A stretch of 41,789 nucleotides of DNA, from assembly GCA_013298595.1 (NCBI GenBank), contig JAAFIG010000041.1, positions 1-41,789 of the forward strand, in the 5' to 3' direction. Position numbers and translations under genes: made by a program. This DNA is from Deinococcales bacterium. Lineage in GTDB: Bacteria > Deinococcota > Deinococci > Deinococcales > JAAFIG01. Position 1 is the stretch's first letter. Every line of letters begins with the position of its first letter. The notes beneath the pieces are model-generated. The model made no database searches. It had not been told where the DNA came from and saw only the letters and a program-made list of their open reading frames with translations. Shown here in pieces: positions 33,322-41,334 of this stretch.

Positions 33322-34215
33322 ATGACGATGATTGCTGAAACTGGTACGTTACAAATTAAAACTGGCTTTGCCGAGATGTTCAAAGGCGGCGTGATTATGG
33401 ATGTTGTTACGCCTGACCAAGCCCGTATTGCCGAGGATGCTGGTGCGACTGCTGTGATGGCACTCGAGCGTGTCCCTGCGGATATTCGTCGGGATGGTGG
33501 TGTGGCGCGGATGTCTGATCCCGATATGATTGTTGGGATTGTCGAAGCGGTCAGTATTCCTGTGATGGCAAAGTGCCGTATTGGACATTTTGTTGAAGCG
33601 CAAATTTTGCAATCCTTGGGTGTGGATTTTATTGATGAATCCGAGGTTTTGACCCCTGCTGATAATGCGTACCATGTCAATAAACACGATTTCAAAGTGC
33701 CGTTTGTTTGTGGGAGCCGTAACCTTGGCGAGGCGTTGCGTCGCATTGGTGAGGGTGCAGCCATGATTCGTACCAAAGGCGAACCGGGTACTGGTGATGT
33801 GGTCGAAGCTGTCACTCATGCGCGTTTGATTATGGGTGAGATTCGTAAAATCCAAGGAATGCGTGAAGATGAATTAATGGCAGCAGCTCGAGATATGGCA
33901 GCTCCGTTTGAATTGGTGCGTTTTGTGTGGGCAAATGGCAAATTGCCTGTTCCAAACTTTGCTGCGGGTGGTATTGCTACACCTGCTGATGCTGCTTTGA
34001 TGATGCACCTTGGTATGGATGGTGTTTTTGTGGGCAGTGGTATTTTCAAAAGCGGCGACCCTGTGAAACGCGCCCAAGCCATTGTCAAAGCCACCACGCA
34101 TTACAACGACCCTGATGTGCTTGCCCAAGTCAGTCGTAACCTTGGCGAAGCAATGGTTGGGATTCAAGTGGTTGCTTTAACCCCAGAAGAAAAAATGGCT
34201 GTTCGCGGTTGGTAA
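33322..34215 (+). CDS. pdxS: Pyridoxal 5'-phosphate synthase subunit PdxS
   Basis: PdxS makes PLP from ribose 5-phosphate, glyceraldehyde 3-phosphate and ammonia from PdxT. The 297-residue protein matches the family throughout: [34 protein letters not shown], the catalytic-lysine region [54 protein letters not shown] and FVGSGIFKS. The family normally has MAKxRIGH. The frame extends 23 codons upstream, but the ATG at 33322 (or the one at 33328) begins the family start. A TATTCT hexamer ends 9 bases earlier. It is less rich in CTCGAG than its neighbours, with 2 copies. Confidence 0.97.
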   Translation: MTMIAETGTLQIKTGFAEMFKGGVIMDVVTPDQARIAEDAGATAVMALERVPADIRRDGGVARMSDPDMIVGIVEAVSIPVMAKCRIGHFVEAQILQSLGVDFIDESEVLTPADNAYHVNKHDFKVPFVCGSRNLGEALRRIGEGAAMIRTKGEPGTGDVVEAVTHARLIMGEIRKIQGMREDELMAAARDMAAPFELVRFVWANGKLPVPNFAAGGIATPADAALMMHLGMDGVFVGSGIFKSGDPVKRAQAIVKATTHYNDPDVLAQVSRNLGEAMVGIQVVALTPEEKMAVRGW

Positions 34216-34222
34216 TCGCAAT

Positions 34223-34291
34223 AAACCGTAGGGGCGACCCATCTTGACCATATACGCGCACCTTCGGGCATGGTCGCTTGTGGTCGCCCCG
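34223..34291. repeat. Intergenic double-stem element with CGTAGGGG edge (copy 3)
   Basis: AAACCGTAGGGG leads into GGGGCGACC (34231-34239), which pairs with GGTCGCCCC (34282-34290). An inner GACCA/TGGTC stem (34246-34250 with 34271-34275) sits in the loop. A T7 run follows at 34292, so it can also act as the pdxS terminator. It looks like a small mobile or REP-like repeat. Confidence 0.55.
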
Positions 34292-34443
34292 TTTTTTTCA
34301 AGATGATCGCCTGTTTTTTCAAGATCGTCACCTTAGGTTTTTCAAGAAGTCAAACCTGCTTTTTCAAAAAAATCCTGCCAATTTTTTCAAATTACTTACC
34401 TTGTTTTTTCTGAGTCTGTTTTAAGATTTCGCCCCAGTTTTTC
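34291..34443 (+). repeat. Degenerate ~22-bp T-tract array between pdxS and pdxT
   Basis: T-runs of 5-7 bases, mostly followed by CAA, end at 34298, 34319, 34342, 34364, 34387 and 34409, spaced 21-23 bp, and a last one ends at 34442, 33 bp further. Between runs the sequence is loosely GAnnTCnnCCTG. The period is close to two DNA turns, so the tract is probably curved. It lies right before the pdxT ribosome site. Confidence 0.7.
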
Positions 34444-34466
34444 AACTCAGTTATTGGAGCTTACAC

Positions 34467-35057
34467 ATGAACATAGGCGTTCTAGCTTTACAAGGCGCAT
34501 TCCGCGAGCACCGCATCATGCTCGAGTCTCTTGGTTGCATTGTGACCGAGGTGCGACTGCCTAAGCATCTCGAGGGTTTAGATGGTGTTATTTTTCCGGG
34601 TGGTGAAAGTACAACCATTGGTAAGTTGATGGTGCATTACGATTTTATTGCAGCACTGCGCGATTATCACGCGAATGGTGGTGCGATTTTTGCGACTTGT
34701 GCTGGTGCGATTTTGTTGGCTACTGATATTGTGGGTTCCGATCAACCTAGACTCGGTTTGCTCGAGATGCGAGTAAAACGCAATGCTTTTGGACGGCAAG
34801 TGGATAGTTTTGAAACGCCGCTTGAGGTGAAGGGTTTAAGTCAAACTTTTCCTGCGTTGTTTATTCGCGCTCCAATTCTCGAGTCTGTAGGCGAAGGCGT
34901 GGAAGTGCTGGCAACCTTTGATTCACAAATTGTTTTGGCACGTAAAGGGCGGTTACTTGCCTCGAGTTTCCATCCTGAATTAACTGCTGATACGCGTTTG
35001 CACAAGTTTTTTCTCGAGCAAGTTGTGCAGCCAAAAGCAGTTTCGGCACTGGCTTAA
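34467..35057 (+). CDS. pdxT: Pyridoxal 5'-phosphate synthase glutaminase subunit PdxT
   Basis: PdxT releases ammonia from glutamine and passes it to PdxS. The 196-residue protein has the class-I glutaminase triad: Cys78 in IFATCAGAILLA, and His169 and Glu171 in SSFHPELT, with GGESTTIGKL forming the oxyanion region. TTGGAGC precedes the ATG as a ribosome site. In most species pdxT follows pdxS closely; here 251 bases with a hairpin element and a T-tract array separate them, so the two may be regulated apart. Confidence 0.97.
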   Translation: MNIGVLALQGAFREHRIMLESLGCIVTEVRLPKHLEGLDGVIFPGGESTTIGKLMVHYDFIAALRDYHANGGAIFATCAGAILLATDIVGSDQPRLGLLEMRVKRNAFGRQVDSFETPLEVKGLSQTFPALFIRAPILESVGEGVEVLATFDSQIVLARKGRLLASSFHPELTADTRLHKFFLEQVVQPKAVSALA

Positions 35058-35186
35058 ATCAGCAAAATCGGATAATTCATTTTCCTATTCTATTTTTCTT
35101 TGTTGTACGAGTTTTATTTCAGGCTCGAGTGGTTTGCCCTATGTAAGATGTAGACTGTGTAAAGTAAATCCAGAAGAGGTGCGAAG

Positions 35187-35543
35187 ATGTTTATTATTGC
35201 CAGTATTGCAATTGGGCTACTTGCTATTTTACATGTGTATATTCTAGTTATCGAAATGTTTTTATGGGATAAACCAATGGGTTTACGGGCTTTTAATTTA
35301 ACCCAAGAATTTGCTACTGCAACTAAAGTTTTAGCGGCTAACCAAGGTCTGTACAATGGTTTTTTAGCAGCAGGTTTATTCTGGGGTTTAAGCCTTGGTG
35401 TGGCTGGCTCGAGTGTTAAAATTTTCTTTTTGCTTTGCATTTTGGTGGCAGGTTTGTATGGTGCAGCGACCGCAAATCGTAAGATTTTATTTATCCAAAC
35501 CATACCTGCCGCTGTTTGTCTGGGTTTGTTGTTTTTATCCTAA
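35187..35543 (+). CDS. DUF1304 family membrane protein
   Basis: The 118-residue protein has four membrane helices (to ~25, ~50-70, ~75-92, ~100-117) and the DUF1304 pattern HVYILVIEMFLWDKP then NQGLYNGFLAAGL. Its function is unknown. GAAGAGGTG serves as the ribosome site before the ATG. It stands alone between pdxT and the PhnA-like gene, all on the same strand with gaps of 129 and 81 bases. Confidence 0.88.
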   Translation: MFIIASIAIGLLAILHVYILVIEMFLWDKPMGLRAFNLTQEFATATKVLAANQGLYNGFLAAGLFWGLSLGVAGSSVKIFFLLCILVAGLYGAATANRKILFIQTIPAAVCLGLLFLS

Positions 35544-35624
35544 AGTTAATTGGTTCTAATCTCGAGTTAAGGCGTTATACTGTTGTGTGAATGATTTTCT
35601 CGAGTTTCTGAAACAACGTGCTGT

Positions 35625-35960
35625 ATGAGCCTTGTTTTGCAATGCCCTGAGTGCAATTCGTTGTATGTCTACGAGGATAGAGCTTTGTTTGTTTGCTCTG
35701 AATGCGCTTATGAGTGGTCTGTTGCTTCGCTCGAGGCGAGTAAGATGCGGGTGGTGCGTGATGCTTATGGCACTGTGTTGTCTGATGGCGATGCAGTTGT
35801 TGTGATTAAGGATATGAAGGTTAAAGGCACTTCGTTGGTCTTAAAAATTGGGATAAAAGCCAAGGCGATTCGTTTGGTGCATGGCGATCATGATATTGAT
35901 TGTAGAATTCATGGTTTTGGGGCGATGCAGTTAAAATCGGAATTCGTCAAAAAAGCGTAA
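35625..35960 (+). CDS. PhnA/YjdM-like zinc-ribbon protein
   Basis: The 111-residue protein has an N-terminal zinc ribbon ([21 protein letters not shown]) and the C-terminal PhnA domain ([25 protein letters not shown]...[30 protein letters not shown]). It matches YjdM/PhnA proteins, once tied to alkylphosphonate use but of uncertain role. No phosphonate genes are nearby. It converges on the M20 gene across a palindromic terminator. Confidence 0.93.
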   Translation: MSLVLQCPECNSLYVYEDRALFVCSECAYEWSVASLEASKMRVVRDAYGTVLSDGDAVVVIKDMKVKGTSLVLKIGIKAKAIRLVHGDHDIDCRIHGFGAMQLKSEFVKKA

Positions 35961-35984
35961 CTACTCGCTTGACTCGAGATGCAC

Positions 35985-36018
35985 AAAAGCTCTGAGCATA
36001 TGCTCAGAGCTTTTAATT
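35985..36018. terminator. Perfect palindromic bidirectional terminator
   Basis: A 30-base perfect palindrome (35985-36014) begins AAAAGCTCTGAGCAT and ends in TTTT followed by AATTTTTTT. It lies between the convergent PhnA-like and M20 genes and has A/T runs on both sides. Confidence 0.9.
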
Positions 36019-36021
36019 TTT

Positions 36022-37179
36022 TTAACCTCGAGCAAATTCAAGGGCTGCACTGGCGAGTAGTTCTGTGGCAAGTGGTAAACAACCTTTGTCGTCAATGTCA
36101 AATTTTGGATGATGATGTGGGTAGCCTTGTCCGCTACCCACAAGGAAGTACACACCTGGTACTCGAGCGAGGAATTCGGCAACATCATCGCCACCCATTG
36201 TTGGATTTGGGGTGTGAACTTCTGGCACTATCTCGAGAGCAGTTTTAATGAATCGTTCAGTGAAATCTGTATCGTTGACCACGGGCGGAACACCTGACAT
36301 CCATTGGACTCGAGCTGAACCACCAAAGGCAATGGCAGTAGATGTGCATAGGGTTTCAATACGGGCTTGTAATTTGCTGCGAAGTTCTGAATCGAAAGTA
36401 CGTAAAGTGCAACGAAGTTCGATGCTGTCTGGGATGATGTTATACGCGCCTTCACCAGCAACAATGGTGCAAACCGAAACCACGCTAGGGAATTGCGGAT
36501 CGGTTTCACGGCTAACAATGGTTTGTAATGCTAGTACCAGTTGTGAACCAATTACAATGGGGTCTACGCATTGGTGAGGTGCGGCAGCATGACCGCCTTT
36601 GCCCTGAATGAAAACACTAAACGCATCTGCTGAAGCAAAACTTGCACCGACTCGAGCACCAACCCAGCCAACAGGGTGGTCATTCCAAAGATGCAAGCCC
36701 ACTACAGCATCTACTCCCTCGAGTAAATCTGGTTTATCTTGGAGCATAGCGCTTGCACCACTGACAATTTCCTCGGCGGGTTGGAAAACAAATCGAAAAT
36801 TGCCCTCGAGTTCGGCTTGGTGCTTAGCAAAAATACTGGCGACGTGCATGGCAATACTGGCATGACCATCATGCCCACAAGCGTGCATTGCTCCTGCTTT
36901 GGTGGAGGCGTATTCTGCACCTGTTTGCTCCGAGAACGGTAATGCGTCTATGTCTGCCCGAATTAAAACGGTTTTGCCTGCTTTACCACCGTATAAATCG
37001 GCAACTAAACCTGTTTTACCGATGTTGCGTTGCACAGTTAAACCCAGATTCTCGAGGTGTGTGGCAATGATGCCACTGGTGCGAACTTCTTCAAAAGCAA
37101 TTTCCGGGTGCATGTGGAAATCGCGGCGCACAGCGACTAAGCTCTCGGTCAGAGCAGTTACTTCTGATTTAATATTCAT
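36022..37179 (-). CDS. M20D-family amidohydrolase
   Basis: The 385-residue protein is a zinc/manganese amidohydrolase of the hippurate-hydrolase/N-acyl-amino-acid type. Motifs are RRDFHMHPEIAFEE near the start, MHACGHDGHASI (metal Cys and His), FVFQPAEE, the dimer domain KGGHAAAPHQCVDPI, PTMGGDDVAEF, and a C-terminal HHHPKFDID. It probably cleaves N-acyl amino acids or related amides in the cytoplasm. The frame extends 43 codons further, but the ATG at 37179 starts the family N-terminus. TATACT lies 8 bases before it. It is divergent from glcF with 78 bases between. Confidence 0.92.
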   Translation of the reverse strand: MNIKSEVTALTESLVAVRRDFHMHPEIAFEEVRTSGIIATHLENLGLTVQRNIGKTGLVADLYGGKAGKTVLIRADIDALPFSEQTGAEYASTKAGAMHACGHDGHASIAMHVASIFAKHQAELEGNFRFVFQPAEEIVSGASAMLQDKPDLLEGVDAVVGLHLWNDHPVGWVGARVGASFASADAFSVFIQGKGGHAAAPHQCVDPIVIGSQLVLALQTIVSRETDPQFPSVVSVCTIVAGEGAYNIIPDSIELRCTLRTFDSELRSKLQARIETLCTSTAIAFGGSARVQWMSGVPPVVNDTDFTERFIKTALEIVPEVHTPNPTMGGDDVAEFLARVPGVYFLVGSGQGYPHHHPKFDIDDKGCLPLATELLASAALEFARG

Positions 37180-37187
37180 GGCTGCGT

Positions 37188-37193
37188 AGTATA
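37188..37193 (-). promoter_or_regulatory. -10 hexamer TATACT of the M20 gene
   Basis: TATACT on the minus strand ends 8 bases before the ATG at 37179. Confidence 0.4.
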
Positions 37194-37245
37194 GCAATTT
37201 TGGCAGGGCTAGACAGAAAACCCTTTTATACTCATCAGAAAAACG

Positions 37246-37251
37246 TACAAT
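37246..37251 (+). promoter_or_regulatory. -10 hexamer TACAAT of glcF
   Basis: TACAAT ends 6 bases before ATG 37258, with no ribosome site between them. Confidence 0.45.
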
Positions 37252-37257
37252 TCTTTT

Positions 37258-38598
37258 ATGACTGCGCCGACTCGAGAACCAGTGACAATAGAGCATTTTG
37301 TACACCAAGCTTTTGATGGTGCGAGTGGTTTAATGGCTGGTTCTGATATTTGTGTGCAGTGTGGTGTGTGCTTATCGGCTTGTCCAACGTACCAATTAAC
37401 GGGCGAAGAAATCCAAAGTCCGCGTGGACGAGTAATGTTGTACCGCGCGGCTGCTGAAGGCTTAACCAAGGATTATGAAGTGGTGCTCGAGGCGGCTTAT
37501 GATTGCTTGGATTGCCGAGCTTGCCAAACTGTTTGCCCGAGTGGTGTGAAACCCGGTGAAATGGCTGTAGAAACTCGAGTGGCTTTGCAGGGTGGTAAAC
37601 CACCATCTTGGCAAATCGCTGCGATTCTCGAGCCTTTTAAGTACCCGTGGGCTTGGGATGTGATGAATTTTGGAGTGCGAACCTATCAGGGGTTGGGGCT
37701 ACAAAAATGGGTGCGGAGCAGCAAAATTCTCGAGAAATTCGGTGGGCTTGGTAAAAAACTCGCCGAACTCGAGAATATTATTCCCAGTAAAGTCGCGCCG
37801 AGTATTCGTACCAAACTTGCGCCTGTCACGCCAGCCATCGGTGAGAAACGCGGTCGGGTAGCGTTTTTCTTGGGCTGCCTAATGAATGCTTTTTTTAGTG
37901 AAGCCTCGAGTGCAACGGTGAAAGTGTTAACCATCAATGGTTTTGAAGTGGTCACACCACGAGAAACCACGTGTTGCGGCGCTCCGCATATCGAAGAAGG
38001 TGACCGCGCAGGCTTTGACCAAGTGGTCAAACGCAACCTCGATATGTACGATTTACTCGAGGTGGACGCGATTATTACAGATTGTGCTGGGTGCGGTGCG
38101 GAACTCAAAAAGTACGCCAAGATGTTCAAAGATTACCCAGAATATGCCGCGAAAGCCGATCGATTCTCGAGTAAAAGTTATGGAATTTCCGAATTTTTGC
38201 GTAAACACGGGTTACGCGAATTACCGCAAGCTGACGCACCAGAAATGACTGTGACCTACCAAGATGCGTGCCATCTTTGCCACGGACAAGGGTGCAGCAC
38301 CCAACCAAGAGATTTGTTAAAGCAAAATCCATTAGTCGAATATAAAGAACTCGAGAATGCCAGTGATTGCTGTGGCAGTGCAGGGATTTACAACATCACA
38401 CATCCAGACACGAGTTACAAAATCCTCGAGGGCAAAATGGAGCGAGTGCGGGAAAGTGGTGCACAAGTTCTTAGCGTCGAAAACCCGGGTTGTTTATTGC
38501 AACTCGAGGCGGGAACTCGCAAATACGATGTGGATGTGCAGGTACTGCACACCAGTCAGATTTTACTGGCTGCATACGAAAAACAAAACTCGAGGTGA
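37258..38598 (+). CDS. glcF: Glycolate oxidase iron-sulfur subunit (GlcF-like)
   Basis: The 446-residue protein has two [4Fe-4S] motifs (CVQCGVCLSACP near residue 35, and CLDCRACQTVCPSG near 88). Two CCG domains follow, with TCCGAPHIEEGDR and DACHLCHGQGCSTQP...DCCGSAGIYN. This is the GlcF layout: it accepts electrons from the GlcD/GlcE flavoproteins, which oxidise glycolate or lactate, and passes them to the quinone pool. glcD and glcE are not in this window, so a different flavoprotein partner is possible. Its stop is 3 bases before the start of the deaminase gene. Confidence 0.9.
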   Translation: MTAPTREPVTIEHFVHQAFDGASGLMAGSDICVQCGVCLSACPTYQLTGEEIQSPRGRVMLYRAAAEGLTKDYEVVLEAAYDCLDCRACQTVCPSGVKPGEMAVETRVALQGGKPPSWQIAAILEPFKYPWAWDVMNFGVRTYQGLGLQKWVRSSKILEKFGGLGKKLAELENIIPSKVAPSIRTKLAPVTPAIGEKRGRVAFFLGCLMNAFFSEASSATVKVLTINGFEVVTPRETTCCGAPHIEEGDRAGFDQVVKRNLDMYDLLEVDAIITDCAGCGAELKKYAKMFKDYPEYAAKADRFSSKSYGISEFLRKHGLRELPQADAPEMTVTYQDACHLCHGQGCSTQPRDLLKQNPLVEYKELENASDCCGSAGIYNITHPDTSYKILEGKMERVRESGAQVLSVENPGCLLQLEAGTRKYDVDVQVLHTSQILLAAYEKQNSR

Positions 38599-38601
38599 GC
38601 C

Positions 38602-38982
38602 ATGTACCAAGACTTGATTACCAAGGCACACGCATTTGCTCGCCCAATTCAACCAAGTGAAAGTTGTTCAGCAGGTGGTGTCGCAGCTTTGATTGTGGCT
38701 GAATCGGGCGATGAATTCACGGGTATCTGTATGGAATTTTCGTGCAGTTTAGGATTTTGTGCTGAACATGCGGCTGTTGCTGAAATGCTCAAGCACCAGC
38801 AAGCAAAAATTAAATTTGTGGTTGCTGTGGACTGGTCAGGTAAGGTTTTACCACCATGTGGACGTTGCCGAGAAATGCTTTGGCAACTCGAGCCAAGTAA
38901 TAAAGATGCTTTAGTGATTTTAAATTCCCAAAAAGCAATTCCATTACATGAATTATTGCCATTTCCTTGGCAAAGTGCTTAA
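38602..38982 (+). CDS. Cytidine-deaminase-like zinc protein
   Basis: The 126-residue protein has the deaminase zinc site CAEHAAV (Cys53, catalytic Glu55) and PCGRCREML (Cys86, Cys89), with Cys rather than His as first ligand as in tetrameric cytidine deaminases. It may deaminate cytidine or a base analogue. It is shorter and less conserved than Cdd at its N-terminus, so blasticidin-S-deaminase-like activity cannot be excluded. It begins 3 bases after glcF and shares 4 bases at its end with the convergent TetR gene. Confidence 0.85.
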   Translation: MYQDLITKAHAFARPIQPSESCSAGGVAALIVAESGDEFTGICMEFSCSLGFCAEHAAVAEMLKHQQAKIKFVVAVDWSGKVLPPCGRCREMLWQLEPSNKDALVILNSQKAIPLHELLPFPWQSA

Positions 38983-39611
38983 ACCTTTTTTCTTGCGGCA
39001 ATTTGCTCGAGCCAGGCTTCGATTCGCTCGAGTTGCTGATCTAAAAAAGTTGGGTTATTCATGGCGTTGGCTAGGGTGTACGCGCCGTATAACTTGGCTA
39101 TAAAATCGGCGGCTAAAGCAGGTGCTTCTGGTTTCTCGAGGATGGTAAATTGCTGCTCGGCAAATTCAATATGTAAACGCAGTAATTCGCCTGCTTGTTC
39201 GGCAAGAATTCCACCTGTGTCACGTAAACCTTGGGCGAGTGAAGCATAGGGGCAACCATGAGCAGTCAGTAATTCGCGGTTGTTCTGCGAATCTTTAACT
39301 AAGGAACGTAAACGCTCGAGTGGATTGGCTTGGCATTTGGCAAGCTCGAGTTCGGCTTGAACTTCTTTGTGTCTGGCAGCAATGACTGCACTCACCAGAG
39401 CATCTTTGGTGCGGTAATGATAATACACATTGCCCAGTGGTACGCCAGCTACTAAGGCAACATCAGCGATTGTGGTGGTGCGTATTCCCTGTTCATGAAA
39501 CAAAGTCATGGCTGCCTCGAGCAAACGTTGTTTTGCAGTGCTTTTGCTGTTGGGGTTTTCGAGGGTAGTGGTCAATGGAATCACCTGATTGCGTAGAAGA
39601 AACTGACTCAT
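38979..39611 (-). CDS. TetR-family repressor
   Basis: The 210-residue protein has the TetR helix-turn-helix at ~27-75 (AKQRLLEAAMTLFHEQGIRTTTIADVALVAGVPLGNVYYHYRTK) and an all-helical ligand-binding domain with a HGCPYASLAQGLRDTG motif, where a Cys occurs in this subgroup. A palindrome TTAGTCA-AC-TGACTAA upstream of the nearby YceI operon (41335-41350) is a likely target. An ATTTGA-TTG-TCAAAT repeat at 39627-39641, just upstream of its own start, may be a second site. The ligand is unknown. Confidence 0.9.
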   Translation of the reverse strand: MSQFLLRNQVIPLTTTLENPNSKSTAKQRLLEAAMTLFHEQGIRTTTIADVALVAGVPLGNVYYHYRTKDALVSAVIAARHKEVQAELELAKCQANPLERLRSLVKDSQNNRELLTAHGCPYASLAQGLRDTGGILAEQAGELLRLHIEFAEQQFTILEKPEAPALAADFIAKLYGAYTLANAMNNPTFLDQQLERIEAWLEQIAARKKV

Positions 39612-39626
39612 TGTGCAGTATGGCGA

Positions 39627-39641
39627 ATTTGATTGTCAAAT
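39627..39641. promoter_or_regulatory. Inverted repeat upstream of the TetR gene
   Basis: ATTTGA-TTG-TCAAAT, 16 bases upstream of the TetR start. On the minus strand it contains a perfect TTGACA -35-like hexamer. It may be an autoregulatory site, though it does not match the YceI operator. Confidence 0.4.
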
Positions 39642-39669
39642 GCAGGGTTTTCTTTGGTTCATAAATTTT

Positions 39670-39701
39670 CTTCCCTCGAGTTCAGATGGACTCGAGGGAA
39701 G
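39670..39701 (-). terminator. Stem of paired CTCGAG motifs after the DM13 operon
   Basis: CTTCCCTCGAGT, an 8-base loop, then ACTCGAGGGAAG form a 12-bp stem, 15 bases past the stop of the last operon gene. On the minus strand it is followed only by a short AT-rich tract, so it is a weak or Rho-assisted terminator. Confidence 0.55.
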
Positions 39702-39716
39702 GTTGTGTTGCTTTTT

Positions 39717-40178
39717 TTAGTTCAGGGTTGCGCCGCCAAAAGTGACACCTGCTAGATCGCACCAGATGATCGCGCTTTTATACGCTGCTAAGTCTGTACC
39801 TGCTGGGATTTTGTATTCGTAAAATCCGCTGAATGGGGCGGGGAGCTTTCCAAGGTCAAGGTATTTGGCGGCTTTAACTTCGGCGGGTTTGCTATCTTTG
39901 CTTGGTAATGCAGCAGCGTATAAGTACACGTGTAAATCTGGTCCGACTTCGGTTTTGAGGTTTTGTAAGCGCAGAACCGTGCTTCCATTGGTTTTTTTGA
40001 CAATGGCAATTGTGCCTGTGGTTGGTGCGGCAATGGTGCTGAGTTTTGCAAAATTCAGCACAGTTTCGACGGTGGTGACAGTTTGAATGGTTTGGGCATG
40101 AGCCACAAAATTGGGAACAAGGGCAGCGCTAAAGCTGGCGGCGGCAATCAAAGCAATAACTGATTTTTTAATATTCAT
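39717..40178 (-). CDS. Exported DM13-domain protein (copy B)
   Basis: The 153-residue protein has a signal peptide (cleaved near AHAQT) and a DM13-like domain: PTTGTIAIVKK, GPDLHVYLYAA, YLDLGKLPAPFSGFYEYKIPAGTDLAAYKSAIIWCDLAGVTFGGATL. DM13 is predicted to bind a redox cofactor through its conserved Cys; its role is unknown. It is a diverged duplicate of the next gene, roughly half identical. ATG 40178 follows AGGAG (40185-40189), better than the TTG at 40184. Last gene of the YceI operon. Confidence 0.85.
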   Translation of the reverse strand: MNIKKSVIALIAAASFSAALVPNFVAHAQTIQTVTTVETVLNFAKLSTIAAPTTGTIAIVKKTNGSTVLRLQNLKTEVGPDLHVYLYAAALPSKDSKPAEVKAAKYLDLGKLPAPFSGFYEYKIPAGTDLAAYKSAIIWCDLAGVTFGGATLN

Positions 40179-40246
40179 GATCAACTCCTAAGGGTCTCTC
40201 GAGTGAGTTCGAGGCGAGAAGTGGTTGAACGAAGGCGGCATGATTT

Positions 40247-40687
40247 TTATTTGAGTTTTGCTCCTGCGAAAGTCACGCTGGCAACATCGCACCAGATGAT
40301 GACGCTTTTGAATTGCTCGAGTTTGGTATTGGCTGGGATTTTGTAGCTGTAATTGCCTTTGAATGGCGCGGCTAATTTGCCAAGATCTACGTACTTGGTG
40401 TTTTTAATGTTCTTGGCTTCTTTGCTGGGGATACTGCCAGCGTAGAGGTAGACGTGAAGGTCAGGTCCTGCTTCGGTTTTGATATTTTTTAGGTTTAAAA
40501 CGCGGTTGCCATCGGAGGTTTTGACAATCTCGAGTGTGCCTGTGGTTGGTGCGCCAACAGCGATGAGTTTGGTGCTTTGTAAAGTGCTGCTCATGGTGTC
40601 TGGTTTCATGGTTTGGGCATTGGCGAAAATGGCGAGGCTAAGGGCGGAAATTCCGAGGATAGTGGTGAGTACTTTGTTGTTTTTCAT
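40247..40687 (-). CDS. Exported DM13-domain protein (copy A)
   Basis: The 146-residue protein has a signal peptide (ISALSLAIFANAQ) and the same DM13-like core as its neighbour: PTTGTLEIVKTSDGNRVL, GPDLHVYLYAGSIPSK, YVDLGKLAAPFKGNYSYKIP, FKSVIIWCDVASVTFAGAKL, with a single conserved Cys. Two such genes in tandem suggest duplication within the operon. AGGAG lies 6 bases before the ATG. It sits 47 bases after the YceI gene and 68 bases before copy B. Confidence 0.86.
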   Translation of the reverse strand: MKNNKVLTTILGISALSLAIFANAQTMKPDTMSSTLQSTKLIAVGAPTTGTLEIVKTSDGNRVLNLKNIKTEAGPDLHVYLYAGSIPSKEAKNIKNTKYVDLGKLAAPFKGNYSYKIPANTKLEQFKSVIIWCDVASVTFAGAKLK

Positions 40688-40734
40688 GATGAACTCCTGT
40701 TTGGGTTTTGCTTGAAAGAGGGCTTTTGAACGAT

Positions 40735-41313
40735 TTACTTCGGCTCGAGGGTGAAGTTGACTTTGACAGCGACGGTTGGGTCTGAACCTGGAATACTGAT
40801 GTTGTGATCGGCTAAGGTGATCTTAAAAGCGGTGCTGACGTTGACTCGAGCGCCATCAAATTTCAGGGTGATCGGGGCGCTGAGTGGTTTGTTAATGCCG
40901 TTGATTTCAAATTTTCCATTGGCGATGGCTTTGGTTTCTTTGTTTTTCTCAAGGGCTTTTATGCCACTGATGTTGTTTACAGTAAAAATTGCATTGGGGT
41001 GTTTTTCTGCGCCTAGAAAGCCGCGTCCGTGTTCGTCGCGCAGTCCAATGCCTGTGTCGAGTTTGGCAAGGGCAACACTGACAGTGCCACTGGTTTTTCC
41101 AAGGTCTTTTGGGTCGAAGTTGAGGTTAGCACTGACAGCATTGATTCGACCAGGAATGGGGATCAGGGTGACGCTGAAGTTGAATTCTGCAGTTGCGGCT
41201 GGTGTGTTAGCTACGCGATAATTGAGGTTTCCAGCAAGCGCAGTAACGGCGAGGGTAGTGCCAAGTAGGGCGAGAAGTGTTGGACGAATTTTGGGTAACT
41301 TGAGCGGTTTCAT
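40735..41313 (-). CDS. YceI-family exported protein
   Basis: The 192-residue protein has a signal peptide (LLALLGTTLAVTALAGN) and a YceI domain: AEFNFSVTLIPIPGRI, ANLNFDPKDLGKTSGTVSVALAKLDTGIGLRDEHGRG, KHPNAIFTV, GKFEINGINKPLSAPITLKFD. YceI proteins are lipid-binding lipocalin-like barrels, some binding isoprenoid quinones, which fits with redox-type DM13 partners. GGAGGC gives the ribosome site before the ATG. It is the first gene of a three-gene operon under a predicted TetR operator. Confidence 0.92.
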   Translation of the reverse strand: MKPLKLPKIRPTLLALLGTTLAVTALAGNLNYRVANTPAATAEFNFSVTLIPIPGRINAVSANLNFDPKDLGKTSGTVSVALAKLDTGIGLRDEHGRGFLGAEKHPNAIFTVNNISGIKALEKNKETKAIANGKFEINGINKPLSAPITLKFDGARVNVSTAFKITLADHNISIPGSDPTVAVKVNFTLEPK

Positions 41314-41334
41314 ATTGCCTCCAGAAAAATTTAG

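Noticed and set aside
34291-34443. CRISPR array
   Set aside because: The units are ~22 bp with only a T-run and a few bases shared, no distinct spacers, and no cas genes nearby.
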